Source: Bacteroidota bacterium
GTDB taxonomy: Bacteria > Bacteroidota > Bacteroidia > Chitinophagales > Chitinophagaceae
Assembly: GCA_947452555.1 (NCBI GenBank)
Contig: CANGDH010000007.1
Location: forward strand, 1 to 64,000
Length of the DNA stretch: 64,000 nucleotides
Direction of reading: 5' to 3'
In this document: positions 28,344 through 38,460 of the stretch, in pieces
How positions within the stretch are numbered: the stretch's first letter is position 1
Layout of the letters: each line of letters begins with the position of its first letter
Notes under the pieces: generated by a model
What the model saw: only the letters and a program-made list of their open reading frames with translations
Databases searched by the model: none
What the model was told of the DNA's origin: nothing
Position numbers and translations under genes: made by a program

Positions 28344-28684
28344 TATTTTGCAGGCGTATTTAATTTTTTTTCCAATTGGATTCGAATAGGCATTTCTTTT
28401 GCTACCACTAGCCCATAAGGAGCAACTTTATTTTCAACTTCTACTGCACGACTTCTTCTCATCAAGTCTGTTTTCAAAGTCTTATACTCAAATTGTAATT
28501 CCTTTAAATCTTTTTGAGTAGCATTTATTTTTCGAATTGTTTTGTCTGTAAGGTGACCATTAGCGATATACAAAACCGCCAAGAATGCTAGGAACAAAAA
28601 GAAACTAATGTTCACAACAATCCACTGATAATTAAGAATGCTTTTGATAGCATTCCTAGGTGTAGGGTTTACGGGTACGGACAT
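28343..28684 (-). CDS. ftsL: FtsL-like division protein
   Basis: A 113-residue bitopic protein with a basic cytoplasmic N-terminus, one transmembrane helix (about 24-44, WIVVNISFFLFLAFLAVLYI) and a short heptad-like coiled coil (KTIRKINATQKDLKELQFEY). It sits between rsmH and ftsI, the standard ftsL position, and has the usual size and topology. FtsL sequences are poorly conserved, so the name rests on position and architecture more than on motifs. It overlaps ftsI by one base and lies 5 nt after rsmH. Confidence 0.85.
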   Translation of the reverse strand: MSVPVNPTPRNAIKSILNYQWIVVNISFFLFLAFLAVLYIANGHLTDKTIRKINATQKDLKELQFEYKTLKTDLMRRSRAVEVENKVAPYGLVVAKEMPIRIQLEKKLNTPAK

Positions 28685-28689
28685 ACGGT

Positions 28690-29619
28690 TTATACTCTTT
28701 CGGCAGCACGCAATTTTGCGCTTCTGCTTCGGTTGTTTTCTTTCATCTCTTTCTCAGAAGCCACTACAGGTTTTTTTGTAATGATCTTCCAAATCACTTC
28801 TCTTGGGGTAGAGAGAAATGGATGGGCATCTTTTTCATCTTCTTGCGAAACTTTAAAAGCGTTTTTCACTAATCTGTCTTCAATGGAATGGAATGTAATA
28901 ATTACCGCACGACCTCCTGGCTTTATAAGCATTGGTAATTGTGCTAAAAAATCTTTTAACGCTTCCATTTCTTCATTCACAACAATTCTGATTGCTTGAA
29001 AAACTTGTGCCCAATATTTATTAGGATTCCCTTTTACTACAGACGTAATTAATGTTTTAAAATCTTGTACACTATTCAACTTTACATGTTTACGGTTAGT
29101 TACAATATGCTTAGCCAAGGTTTTGGAGTTAGTAACTTCTCCATATTGTTCAAACATTTTATGTAACGCTGCTTCCGTAAAATTTTCAATTACCCAAGCT
29201 GCTGTTTTAGATTGACGCTGGTCCATCCTCATATCAAAAGGACCATCAAACCTAGTAGAGAAGCCTCTAGTGCCTTCGTCAAACTGATGACTACTAACGC
29301 CTAGGTCGGCTAACACACCATCTACTTGCTCAATCTTATGCAGTCTTAGAAATCGTTGTATGTACTTAAAATTCTCCGGCACAAATAAAATACGATCGTC
29401 AGCGGGTACATTGTTTTTCGCGTCAGCATCTTGATCAAAAGCTATTAAGCGACCCTTAGGTCCTAGCTTTGATAAAATACCACGACTATGTCCACCACCT
29501 CCGAATGTTGCATCTACATACACGCCATCTGGTTGTATATTTAGATATTCCATTGTTTCATGAAATAAGACTGGTATATGATAATCGGATTGAGGAATAT
29601 TGGATGTAGGGTTGGTCAT
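28690..29619 (-). CDS. rsmH: 16S rRNA (cytosine-1402-N4)-methyltransferase RsmH
   Basis: SAM-dependent methyltransferase that modifies C1402 in the ribosomal P site. The 309-residue product has the family start YHIPVLFHETMEYLNI, the SAM loop VDATFGGGGHSRGIL, FDQDADA, ADLGVSSHQFDEGTRGFS and MRMDQRQ, followed by QVFQAIRIVVNEEME, ITFHSIEDRLVK and a C-terminal NNRSRSAKLRAAE. It is the second gene of the dcw cluster, 9 nt after mraZ. Confidence 0.98.
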   Translation of the reverse strand: MTNPTSNIPQSDYHIPVLFHETMEYLNIQPDGVYVDATFGGGGHSRGILSKLGPKGRLIAFDQDADAKNNVPADDRILFVPENFKYIQRFLRLHKIEQVDGVLADLGVSSHQFDEGTRGFSTRFDGPFDMRMDQRQSKTAAWVIENFTEAALHKMFEQYGEVTNSKTLAKHIVTNRKHVKLNSVQDFKTLITSVVKGNPNKYWAQVFQAIRIVVNEEMEALKDFLAQLPMLIKPGGRAVIITFHSIEDRLVKNAFKVSQEDEKDAHPFLSTPREVIWKIITKKPVVASEKEMKENNRSRSAKLRAAERV

Positions 29620-29628
29620 CTTTTTTCC

Positions 29629-30087
29629 TTAATCTTTTTTGTTTATACCTGACATTACTTCTTGCGCCAGATTACTAAATTCATCTGCAGAGAAATCCTC
29701 AAAGAGCTGTTTATAAGTACTTGCATCCCAAATTTCAAAACGATCTAAGGCGGCAGCCAATACAATCTCTTTACCAGGTAATGCAAATTCTCTTAAAGTT
29801 GGAGGTAATAATAATCTTCCTGCTCCATCCAATTCTACTTCTGTTGCACCACCCAAAAATTGACGTCTAAACTGACGCACTTTGGGATCAAAGTCGTTCA
29901 ATTGGCTAATCTTATCTAGTATACTCTGCCAGCTCTTAATCGGATAAAGTGTCAAGCACTTTTCAAATCCTCTACTAACAATAAAACGTGTCTCCCCTTC
30001 CGCCAGCTGTTTTTTCAAACTGCCGGGAACCAGGAAACGCCCTTTAGCGTCTATAGTTGATTGATATTCTCCGTGAAAGCCTGTCAT
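29629..30087 (-). CDS. mraZ: Transcriptional regulator MraZ
   Basis: The 152-residue protein has two SpoVT-AbrB-like MraZ repeats, each with the DxKGR-type core: STIDAKGRFLVPGSLKK (about 11-27) and VELDGAGRLLLPPTLRE (about 79-95). MraZ forms a ring and binds short direct repeats upstream of its own gene to control the dcw cluster (family knowledge). Here a four-copy 10-bp array lies immediately upstream (30111-30150), which supports autoregulation. It is the first gene of the cluster. Confidence 0.97.
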   Translation of the reverse strand: MTGFHGEYQSTIDAKGRFLVPGSLKKQLAEGETRFIVSRGFEKCLTLYPIKSWQSILDKISQLNDFDPKVRQFRRQFLGGATEVELDGAGRLLLPPTLREFALPGKEIVLAAALDRFEIWDASTYKQLFEDFSADEFSNLAQEVMSGINKKD

Positions 30088-30110
30088 TGTTAATAATTGA
30101 TGTGATTTTT

Positions 30111-30150
30111 ACCACTTGTTCACACAAAATAACACTTTTTACCACTTTTA
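30111..30150 (-). promoter_or_regulatory. MraZ operator-like array (four 10-bp direct repeats)
   Basis: Read on the minus strand, the 40 bp divide into four decamers: TAAAAGTGGT, AAAAAGTGTT, ATTTTGTGTG and AACAAGTGGT. GTG is at the same position in each. This resembles MraZ boxes (A-rich stretch then GTGG/GTGT, one helical turn apart). It ends 23 nt before the mraZ start codon. Confidence 0.75.
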
Positions 30151-30223
30151 TAGGCTAAATGACCCCTTCTAGTTTTCCACAAGTAATGAACCGGCTTATA
30201 AATCAGTCATAGTATGGCTTTTG

Positions 30224-30254
30224 TAAAATATTAGGCTGTTTTCTAAAATATTAG
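30224..30254. repeat. 11-bp direct repeat between mraZ and queA
   Basis: TAAAATATTAG occurs at 30224-30234 and 30244-30254, exactly 20 bp apart, in the divergent promoter region of mraZ and queA. Its role is unknown. Confidence 0.5.
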
Positions 30255-30296
30255 ATGTTAATAGCTGTGGATAACCCCATTTTTACTGTGAATATG

Positions 30297-30304
30297 TACC
30301 TTTG
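30297..30304 (+). promoter_or_regulatory. -7 promoter element of queA
   Basis: TACCTTTG matches the Bacteroidota TAnnTTTG element. It lies only 4 nt upstream of the ATG at 30309, so the transcript would have essentially no leader. No TTG is seen at the usual -33 distance. Confidence 0.6.
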
Positions 30305-30308
30305 CGCC

Positions 30309-31586
30309 ATGTCAGTAAGACCTATCATACCAATAAAAGACTTCGATTATTCATTACCTAACGACCGAATCGCATTCACGCCCGCTCCAAATAGAGATGA
30401 GAGCAAGCTTATTATTTGGAATAACACCATCATTGCAGAAGATCAGTATAAAAATATTGCTACGCACATCCCCGCAAATACTATTTTAGTTTTTAATAAT
30501 AGTAAAGTAATTGCTGCTAGAATTTTATTTAATAAGCAGGAGTCAAATCAACAAGTAGCTGTTCAATCATCTATTCAAAAAGAAAATTCAAATAGCAGTA
30601 TTGAAATATTTTGTCTTGAGCCAACTATAGAATATTGCCCTGTTCAAATAGCCATGCAATCGAATATAAAAGTGCAATGGGTTTGCTTGGTAGGTGGTGC
30701 GAAGAAATGGAAAGAACAGTTCCTAACTAAAACATTGTTATATCAAGGTCAAGAAATTATTTTCAAGGCTGAAAAAATAGATCAAACTGAGGGCAAATTT
30801 ATCATTGAATTTTCTTGGAATAATTCAAATATGATATTCTCTCAATTATTAAGTTTAGCCGGCCTTATACCACTACCTCCCTATATTCAACGTAAAGCAA
30901 CAGACCAAGACAAGGACCGATATCAAACTACTTACGCAATTGAGGAAGGCTCTGTAGCTGCTCCTACCGCTGGATTGCACTTTAGTAAAGCTGTTTTTGA
31001 TTCATTATTAATAAAAAATATTCAATCTCAGTTTGTTACTTTGCACGTTGGTGCTGGAACTTTTATGCCAGTAAAATCAGAGACCATAGACCAACATATA
31101 ATGCATGCAGAATTCATGGATGTTCAGAAATCAATGATTGAATATTTATTGAATACAAAAGAAAAAATTATTGCAGTTGGAACTACTTCCCTTAGAACGC
31201 TTGAGTCATTATATTGGTTAGGAATTAAAATCATAAAGAACGAGGAAATAAAAACTAGCGAACTGCATTTAACACAATGGGAAGCCAGTGATAATATTGA
31301 TATTAAAATTTCGAAAGAAGAGGCATTAATCGCATTATTAAATTGGATGCAATTGCATGAATTGGATCAACTAATAACAACCACGCAACTCATTATTACA
31401 CCAGGATATCCATTTAAAATTTGCAATGGCCTTGTTACTAATTTTCATCAACCTAAGTCCACTTTACTCTTAATAATAGCTGCTATTGTGGGTGATGAAT
31501 GGAAAAACATATACCAGTTCGCCTTAGACAACGATTATAGATTCCTTAGCTATGGCGATGGTTGCTTATTTTGGATTAATCAATAG
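30309..31586 (+). CDS. queA: S-adenosylmethionine:tRNA ribosyltransferase-isomerase QueA
   Basis: Transfers the ribosyl moiety of SAM to preQ1-modified tRNA to form epoxyqueuosine. I start at the ATG at 30309 (MSVRPIIPIKDFDYSLP); the upstream in-frame Met would precede the -7 promoter element. The 425-residue protein has DYSLPNDRIAFTPAPNRDESKL, VFNNSKVIAARI, SVAAPTAGLHFSK, TLHVGAGTFMPV and the C-terminal TNFHQPKSTLLLI, all QueA hallmarks. It is longer than the roughly 350-residue enterobacterial form because of an insertion at about 75-125. Its 3' end overlaps the convergent kinase gene by 11 nt. Confidence 0.96.
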   Translation: MSVRPIIPIKDFDYSLPNDRIAFTPAPNRDESKLIIWNNTIIAEDQYKNIATHIPANTILVFNNSKVIAARILFNKQESNQQVAVQSSIQKENSNSSIEIFCLEPTIEYCPVQIAMQSNIKVQWVCLVGGAKKWKEQFLTKTLLYQGQEIIFKAEKIDQTEGKFIIEFSWNNSNMIFSQLLSLAGLIPLPPYIQRKATDQDKDRYQTTYAIEEGSVAAPTAGLHFSKAVFDSLLIKNIQSQFVTLHVGAGTFMPVKSETIDQHIMHAEFMDVQKSMIEYLLNTKEKIIAVGTTSLRTLESLYWLGIKIIKNEEIKTSELHLTQWEASDNIDIKISKEEALIALLNWMQLHELDQLITTTQLIITPGYPFKICNGLVTNFHQPKSTLLLIIAAIVGDEWKNIYQFALDNDYRFLSYGDGCLFWINQ

Positions 31587-32889
31587 GAAGTGCCACTTCG
31601 ATTGTGGTTCCCACTCCTAGCTCACTTTGCACTTTAATAGTTCCCTTGTGTATTTCTATTACCCACTTGACATAACTTAAGCCAAGTCCAAAGCCTTTTA
31701 CATTATGAATATTGCCAGAATGAGCTCTGTAGAATTTTTCAAAAATATGCTTGCTCGTATCTGAATCCATTCCAATACCCCTATCTTGAATGGTGATATA
31801 AATTTTACCATTATAAGTATGTGTTCCAATGGTTAGGTCGATTGTGTCTTTGGAATACTTTATAGCATTGTCAATTAAATTTGAAAATACATGTAACATG
31901 TATTCCTCGTCTGCATTTATCACGGAAGGATCTGCATCTAAATTTGTTTGCACTGTGGAAGGCTTCGCGTCTAATTGTAATTTAAAACTATCTAATACGC
32001 CAAAAATTAAATCATGTATATCAACAGGCTGCTTATTTACCTCATACTCTTTTTTCTCAAGTTGAGCTGCTTGTAAAATAACTTCCACATGCTTGTTCAT
32101 TCTAACATTTTCTTCCTTAATAATATTACTAAAATAATCTATAGACTTTTCATCCGATTTTACTTTACTTGTTCTTAACGCATCAACTGCCAATGAAATA
32201 GTAGCCAATGGCGTCTTCAATTCGTGCGTCATATTATTGATAAAATCACGCTTTATCTCATTAAGTTTTTTCTGTGTTAACAAGGATCTTAGTGTAATAA
32301 AAAAAGCTGTAAAAACGACAATAATAAATAATATAACACCGATAATTACCCATTGCAAAGTATGTATTAAGTATAGTTTCACATTTGGCACAACAATTAT
32401 TATTGACTCAAATGGACCAGCAGGCTCCATGATGTCCTGAGGAATTACTGACACTCTACATTGCAAAGTGTTTACTTCATCTAAAAATACCTCGTCAAAT
32501 TTTTTACTTTTAATACCAATTACTCCTTTCTTATCAACAACAGCAAACTCATATCCTAAATCCTTAATGCCGTATTTATTTAATGCTGTAATAATTTTTG
32601 TATTTATCTCCTCTCGATTATAAATATCTGAAATAGTGGCTTCGTCGAAATTATGAATATGATAGTCTTCATTCAATCCAATCCCTCGTTTGGGAAATCG
32701 GAAAGACAACCCACTATGCATTTTCTTTCCAATATCGTCTGACACAATTAGCCCTGATTGATTTATTTTTTCAGTCAATTGATTTTTCGATAAAATAAAA
32801 AGTCCCTGTAGCCAAGTAATTTGAATAAATAAGATACCCAGAATGGAAAGGGTAATTAATGTAAAAATGATTGGGAAGGTCTTCTTCAT
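31576..32889 (-). CDS. Two-component sensor histidine kinase (orphan)
   Basis: A 437-residue membrane kinase with two transmembrane helices (about 5-25 and 180-202) around an extracytoplasmic sensor region of about 150 residues. HisKA follows with the phospho-acceptor in NNMTHELKTPLATISLA, then HATPase_c with N-box VFSNLIDNAIKYS, G1 DRGIGMD, F-box FEKFYRAHSG and G2 KGFGLGLSYVKWV. No HAMP domain is evident. Unusually, no response-regulator gene is adjacent: queA converges from one side (11-nt overlap) and atpC lies upstream behind a terminator. The signal is unknown. Confidence 0.92.
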   Translation of the reverse strand: MKKTFPIIFTLITLSILGILFIQITWLQGLFILSKNQLTEKINQSGLIVSDDIGKKMHSGLSFRFPKRGIGLNEDYHIHNFDEATISDIYNREEINTKIITALNKYGIKDLGYEFAVVDKKGVIGIKSKKFDEVFLDEVNTLQCRVSVIPQDIMEPAGPFESIIIVVPNVKLYLIHTLQWVIIGVILFIIVVFTAFFITLRSLLTQKKLNEIKRDFINNMTHELKTPLATISLAVDALRTSKVKSDEKSIDYFSNIIKEENVRMNKHVEVILQAAQLEKKEYEVNKQPVDIHDLIFGVLDSFKLQLDAKPSTVQTNLDADPSVINADEEYMLHVFSNLIDNAIKYSKDTIDLTIGTHTYNGKIYITIQDRGIGMDSDTSKHIFEKFYRAHSGNIHNVKGFGLGLSYVKWVIEIHKGTIKVQSELGVGTTIEVALPID

Positions 32890-32935
32890 AGTAAGCGCAT
32901 TGCTTATTTTATTAGCGTATGTGAATATATAAAAA

Positions 32936-32964
32936 AAATCCCTCGGCTTAACACCAAGGGATTT
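32936..32964 (-). terminator. Terminator of atpD-atpC
   Basis: On the minus strand AAATCCCTTGG and CCGAGGGATTT pair as an 11-bp stem (one G-T) with a 7-nt loop, followed by a run of T. It lies about 30 nt after the atpC stop. Confidence 0.85.
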
Positions 32965-32993
32965 TCTATTTTATAATATTTTGTTATTATAGT

Positions 32994-33239
32994 CTATAAT
33001 ACGCCTTCTACTAATACAGTTGCTTTATTATTAAGTACTTCTACAAAACCACCCTGTATAGCATAAGTCTCAGAAGGACTTCCTTTATGTAATACTTTAA
33101 CTTTACCAGCACCCAAAGCACTCACCAATGGAGCATGTTTGTCCAATACTTCAAACAACCCCTCGATACCCGGCAACTGAACCCCTTGCACGTCTCCGCT
33201 GAATAGTTTTTTCTCTGGTGTTAATATTTCCAATAACAT
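32994..33239 (-). CDS. atpC: F1Fo ATP synthase subunit epsilon
   Basis: An 81-residue protein corresponding to the N-terminal beta-sandwich of the epsilon subunit: MLLEILTPEKKLFSGDVQGVQLPGIEG-type start with PGIEGLFEVLDKHAPLVSAL and FVEVLNNKATVLVEGV. It lacks the C-terminal helical hairpin present in about 135-residue epsilon subunits; the short form is usual in Bacteroidota (from memory). It follows atpD by 29 nt, forming a separate atpDC operon away from the other ATP synthase genes, none of which is in this window. Confidence 0.93.
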   Translation of the reverse strand: MLLEILTPEKKLFSGDVQGVQLPGIEGLFEVLDKHAPLVSALGAGKVKVLHKGSPSETYAIQGGFVEVLNNKATVLVEGVL

Positions 33240-33268
33240 GATTGCTAGTTTTTAATTTCGCTTAATAA

Positions 33269-34801
<1,533 letters not shown>

Positions 34802-34810
<9 letters not shown>

Positions 34811-35512
34811 AAATTGTATGTAGATAATAGCTGCTAAAATACCCCCCACTATGGGACCAAATACTGGAATAGCTGCATAACCCCAATCACTTGGCCCTTT
34901 TCCTTTGATTGGAAGCACAAAATGCATGATTCTAGGTCCTAAATCTCTTGCTGGATTAATTGCAAAACCTGTTGGTCCACCCATTCCAAAGCCAATTCCG
35001 GCCACCAAAAGCGCTACTGGGAGTGCCGACAATGATCCAATTTCAACTCCAGCTGGCTTTATATACAAAATTCCTAATATGAAAATGAATGTTGCTAAGG
35101 TTTCCACTATGAAGTTTTGAGGCAGTCTTCGTATAGAAGGACCCGTAGAAAAACAAGCTAATTGGTCAGCTGCATTTTCACATTCATTGAAATGATCTTT
35201 ATGGACCATCCAAACCACAAAAGCACCTAACATACCGCCCAATAATTGTGCTAAAATATAATTTGGAACTAATGTCCAACTAAATTTTCCAGCAGTAGCC
35301 AAAGCAATTGTTACAGCAGGATTTAAATGTGCACCGCTAATGCTGCTAGTCATATATACAGCTACATAAACTGCTACTGTCCATCCTAATATTATCGAAA
35401 CTAAACCTCCATTATTCCCTTTTGTTTTTGGCAATACTACATTGGCGACAACTCCGTTGCCAATAATAATTATAATTGCGGTTCCAATTAATTCTGCAAT
35501 AAATGGTGACAT
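34802..35512 (-). CDS. glpF: Glycerol uptake facilitator (aquaglyceroporin)
   Basis: An MIP-family channel of 236 residues. I start at the ATG at 35512 (MSPFIAELIGTAIIII), which leaves 34 nt after glpK; an upstream in-frame Met lies inside glpK. The two half-helix motifs are HLNPAVTIA and FAINPARDLGPR. The Asp after the second NPA motif is the usual marker of glycerol-conducting GlpF rather than a strict water channel. Six hydrophobic segments are visible. It is paired with glpK, so glycerol is likely taken up and trapped as glycerol-3-phosphate. Confidence 0.94.
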
Positions 35513-35546
35513 ATAAAATTCTTTTTGTTTAAAATGTAAAATGAAT

Positions 35547-37025
35547 CTACCAGTTGTTTGTTGTTTTAATTGCACGATCCCATCCCTTAATCAATGCTTC
35601 TCTATCACTTGCTTGTGGCTCAAAAACCTTATCTACCTGCCATTTAGCGGCTATCTCCTCCTGGTCTTTCCAAAAACCTACTGCAAGGCCTGCTAGATAA
35701 GCAGCTCCTAATGCTGTTGTTTCTATCATTGTTGGTCGTATCACTTTAGTCTTTAAAATATCTGATTGAAACTGCATTAATAAATTATTTTTTGTAGCCC
35801 CTCCATCCACCCTTAATTCTGCAATGGGGATTTGCGCGTCTGCTTCCATTGCCTTTAAAACATCATAAGTTTGAAATGCAATACTTTCTAATGCTGCTCG
35901 AGCTATATGTGCAGAAGTTGTTCCTCTTGTTATTCCAACTATCGTTCCTCTTGCATGTTGATTCCAATAAGGTGCACCTAAACCTGCAAAAGCTGGAACT
36001 AGATAAACACCGTCAGTATGTTCAACTTGACTAGCTAATGCTTCCACTTCCTCTGAATTTCTTATTAAATGTAAACCGTCTCTAAGCCACTGCACCACTG
36101 CACCCCCAATAAACACACTTCCTTCTAATGCATAATAAGTATGCCCATTTATTTGTAATGCAATTGTGGTTAATAGATTATGTTTCGAACTCACTGCCTT
36201 CTCTCCAGTGTGCATTAACATAAAGCAGCCAGTACCATAGGTGTTTTTTACCATGCCCGGGCTAGTACACATTTGTCCAAATAGTGCAGCTTGTTGGTCG
36301 CCAGCAATGCCCGCAATTGGAATTTCATGATTGGTAAATAACTGATTAGTGTGGCCGTAAATTTCACTGCTACTTTTAACAGTAGGCAAAATAGTTGAGG
36401 GGATTTCAAATAAATTCAATAGTTCGGTGTCCCATTGTAAGTCATGAATATTATACAACATAGTACGTGACGCATTGGTAACATCGGTTACATGAACTTT
36501 CCCATTTGTTAATTTCCAAACCAGCCAAGTGTCAATAGTACCAAAACAAAGGTCTCCTTTTTCGGCAAGTTTTCTTGCTCCCTCTACATTATCAAGAAGC
36601 CATTTTATTTTTGAAGCAGAAAAATAGGCGTCTATAACCAAACCTGTTTTTGATTGAATCATTTCTGCTTTACCTTGTGCCTTTAAAGTATCACAATAAG
36701 CAGCAGTCCTTCTATCCTGCCAAACAATTGCATTATAAATTGGAAGCCCTGTTTTTTTATTCCACAATACAGTGGTCTCCCTTTGATTAGTTATTCCAAT
36801 AGCAGCAATATCTGTTAATGCTAAATTCTTTTTACTAATAGACTCAGAAGCAACTCCTATTTGAGTACTCCAAATTTCCATTGCATCATGTTCCACCCAT
36901 CCTGGCTGTGGAAAATGTTGAGTAAATTCTTTTTGTGCAACTGAATGAATCTGACCTTGATGGTCAAACAAAATGGCACGACTACTCGTAGTTCCTTGGT
37001 CAAGAGATAAAATGTATTTTGACAT
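35547..37025 (-). CDS. glpK: Glycerol kinase
   Basis: FGGY-family kinase that phosphorylates glycerol. Start at 37025 ([20 protein letters not shown]), because the in-frame upstream Met adds a non-homologous segment. The 492-residue protein has the N-terminal phosphate loop [10 protein letters not shown], the [10 protein letters not shown] region, [25 protein letters not shown], the FGGY signature region with [22 protein letters not shown], and [20 protein letters not shown]. It is followed by glpF. No glycerol-3-phosphate dehydrogenase is in the window. Confidence 0.97.
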   Translation of the reverse strand: MSKYILSLDQGTTSSRAILFDHQGQIHSVAQKEFTQHFPQPGWVEHDAMEIWSTQIGVASESISKKNLALTDIAAIGITNQRETTVLWNKKTGLPIYNAIVWQDRRTAAYCDTLKAQGKAEMIQSKTGLVIDAYFSASKIKWLLDNVEGARKLAEKGDLCFGTIDTWLVWKLTNGKVHVTDVTNASRTMLYNIHDLQWDTELLNLFEIPSTILPTVKSSSEIYGHTNQLFTNHEIPIAGIAGDQQAALFGQMCTSPGMVKNTYGTGCFMLMHTGEKAVSSKHNLLTTIALQINGHTYYALEGSVFIGGAVVQWLRDGLHLIRNSEEVEALASQVEHTDGVYLVPAFAGLGAPYWNQHARGTIVGITRGTTSAHIARAALESIAFQTYDVLKAMEADAQIPIAELRVDGGATKNNLLMQFQSDILKTKVIRPTMIETTALGAAYLAGLAVGFWKDQEEIAAKWQVDKVFEPQASDREALIKGWDRAIKTTNNW

Positions 37026-37085
37026 CACAATCGTTTTATTGATTGTAATATAAAAAATTAAACGCAGAAATAAAGAAACCAAAGT

Positions 37086-38435
37086 CTATCTTCTATTCTT
37101 AAGCCAATTTTCAGGGTCAAAAAAGACTACTCTTTCATTATTGATAGAAAATAGCAAAGCTCCTTCGCCGTCTAAATTAATACCAGAATGACCTAATACA
37201 GTTCCTGCTTTAACTTCCTGCATAACTCGAACATTAGAGCTACTTAAATGAGAATAGGTGGTAAAATACTTACCATGTTTTACAAATATAGATAAGTCGC
37301 CGTTTACGTCCCCTACATAAATAACAGTGCCATTAGCTACACTTTTTACCGAGCTGCCTTTAGGTAATGCAATTTCAATACCATCACTTTTTCTATTCAA
37401 TTTGGTGCCTGGTATATTTTCCACCCCAAAATGTACATATACATTACCTCTATCAATAGGCCAAGGCAAATTTCCTTTATTATTCTCAAACGAAATAGAC
37501 GTCTCCCTTCCCTCTTCAGTGGTTTCTAGGGCCGAATACGGGCGATTGTCCGTAGTACTTGTTAAGCCTCCTTCCACTTTCCCGATCTTTATATTCGCCT
37601 TTGCAGCTCCATTATTATTATCATTGTTTGCTTTAGCTTTAGCCGCAGCTTCGTTACTTGCTTTTTGTTTTGCTAGTCTTTCTTTCTCTCGTTTTTCTGC
37701 CTCCTGAATCTCTCTTTTAATTAATGCAGTAAGGGCTTGTTGCATTTTACGTCTTTGAGATTCTTTTAATCTTACTTGTTCAGTAATTTCCTGTTCTTTA
37801 CTCTTTAATTGTTTTACAACCTTATCCTGTTCTTTCTTGTCTTGCTCTAATACCTGCAATTGTTCATTTTGAACAGTCAATGTTTTTAAACGGTCTTTTT
37901 TATTATCGCTTAATTGTCCAATCTTAGTATTTAAGTCCACTTGCGACATCCCTATTGCTCTTGCTTGCGCTTCTCTGTTCTGTCTATAACTTTTTAAATA
38001 AGTGATTCGCTTTACAGCATCATTAAAACTTTTAGCAGAAAATAGGAAGTTCAAATATTCATATCCACTTCTTCCTTTATAAGAAAAAATAATACTCTTT
38101 GCATATCTTGACTTTAAAGTATCTAAATCCTTATTTAATTTTTGAACGTCTAACTGATTCGTATAAATAGCCGCATCTAGTATTTTTACCTGATTTCTTA
38201 TTCCATTAACCAATGCTTCTCTTTTGGCAATCTTAGTTCTAATCATAGCCAACTGACCTAATGAGCTCTTCTTATTTCTTTTAGTCTGCTCCAATAATTG
38301 ATTTAATTCATCCAATTCTCTTCTAATTGATTGTTCTTGTTTTTGTAAATCCTCCCTAGACATATTAGTTTGCGCAGTAGCATCCAATGCAACAGCAATT
38401 ACAAAAATCAATATCAGCGTAAACTTTTTTATCAT
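37086..38435 (-). CDS. EnvC-like murein hydrolase activator (coiled coil plus degenerate LytM/M23)
   Basis: Start set at 38435 (MIKKFTLILIFVIAVALDATAQT), giving a clean signal peptide. Residues about 25-250 form long heptad coiled coils (SREDLQKQEQSIRRELDEL onward), followed by a low-complexity linker and a C-terminal LytM/M23 domain (about 335-449). The zinc ligands are largely missing: the HxGxD site reads KSDGIEIALP, the last HxH site reads GALLFSIN, and only HGKYFTTYSHL keeps histidines. This matches EnvC, which activates amidases without being a hydrolase (family knowledge). It lies between the DUF4292 gene (25 nt) and glpK (60 nt). Confidence 0.88.
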   Translation of the reverse strand: MIKKFTLILIFVIAVALDATAQTNMSREDLQKQEQSIRRELDELNQLLEQTKRNKKSSLGQLAMIRTKIAKREALVNGIRNQVKILDAAIYTNQLDVQKLNKDLDTLKSRYAKSIIFSYKGRSGYEYLNFLFSAKSFNDAVKRITYLKSYRQNREAQARAIGMSQVDLNTKIGQLSDNKKDRLKTLTVQNEQLQVLEQDKKEQDKVVKQLKSKEQEITEQVRLKESQRRKMQQALTALIKREIQEAEKREKERLAKQKASNEAAAKAKANNDNNNGAAKANIKIGKVEGGLTSTTDNRPYSALETTEEGRETSISFENNKGNLPWPIDRGNVYVHFGVENIPGTKLNRKSDGIEIALPKGSSVKSVANGTVIYVGDVNGDLSIFVKHGKYFTTYSHLSSSNVRVMQEVKAGTVLGHSGINLDGEGALLFSINNERVVFFDPENWLKNRR

Positions 38436-38460
38436 ATTCAATTCGATTTCAACAATTAAT

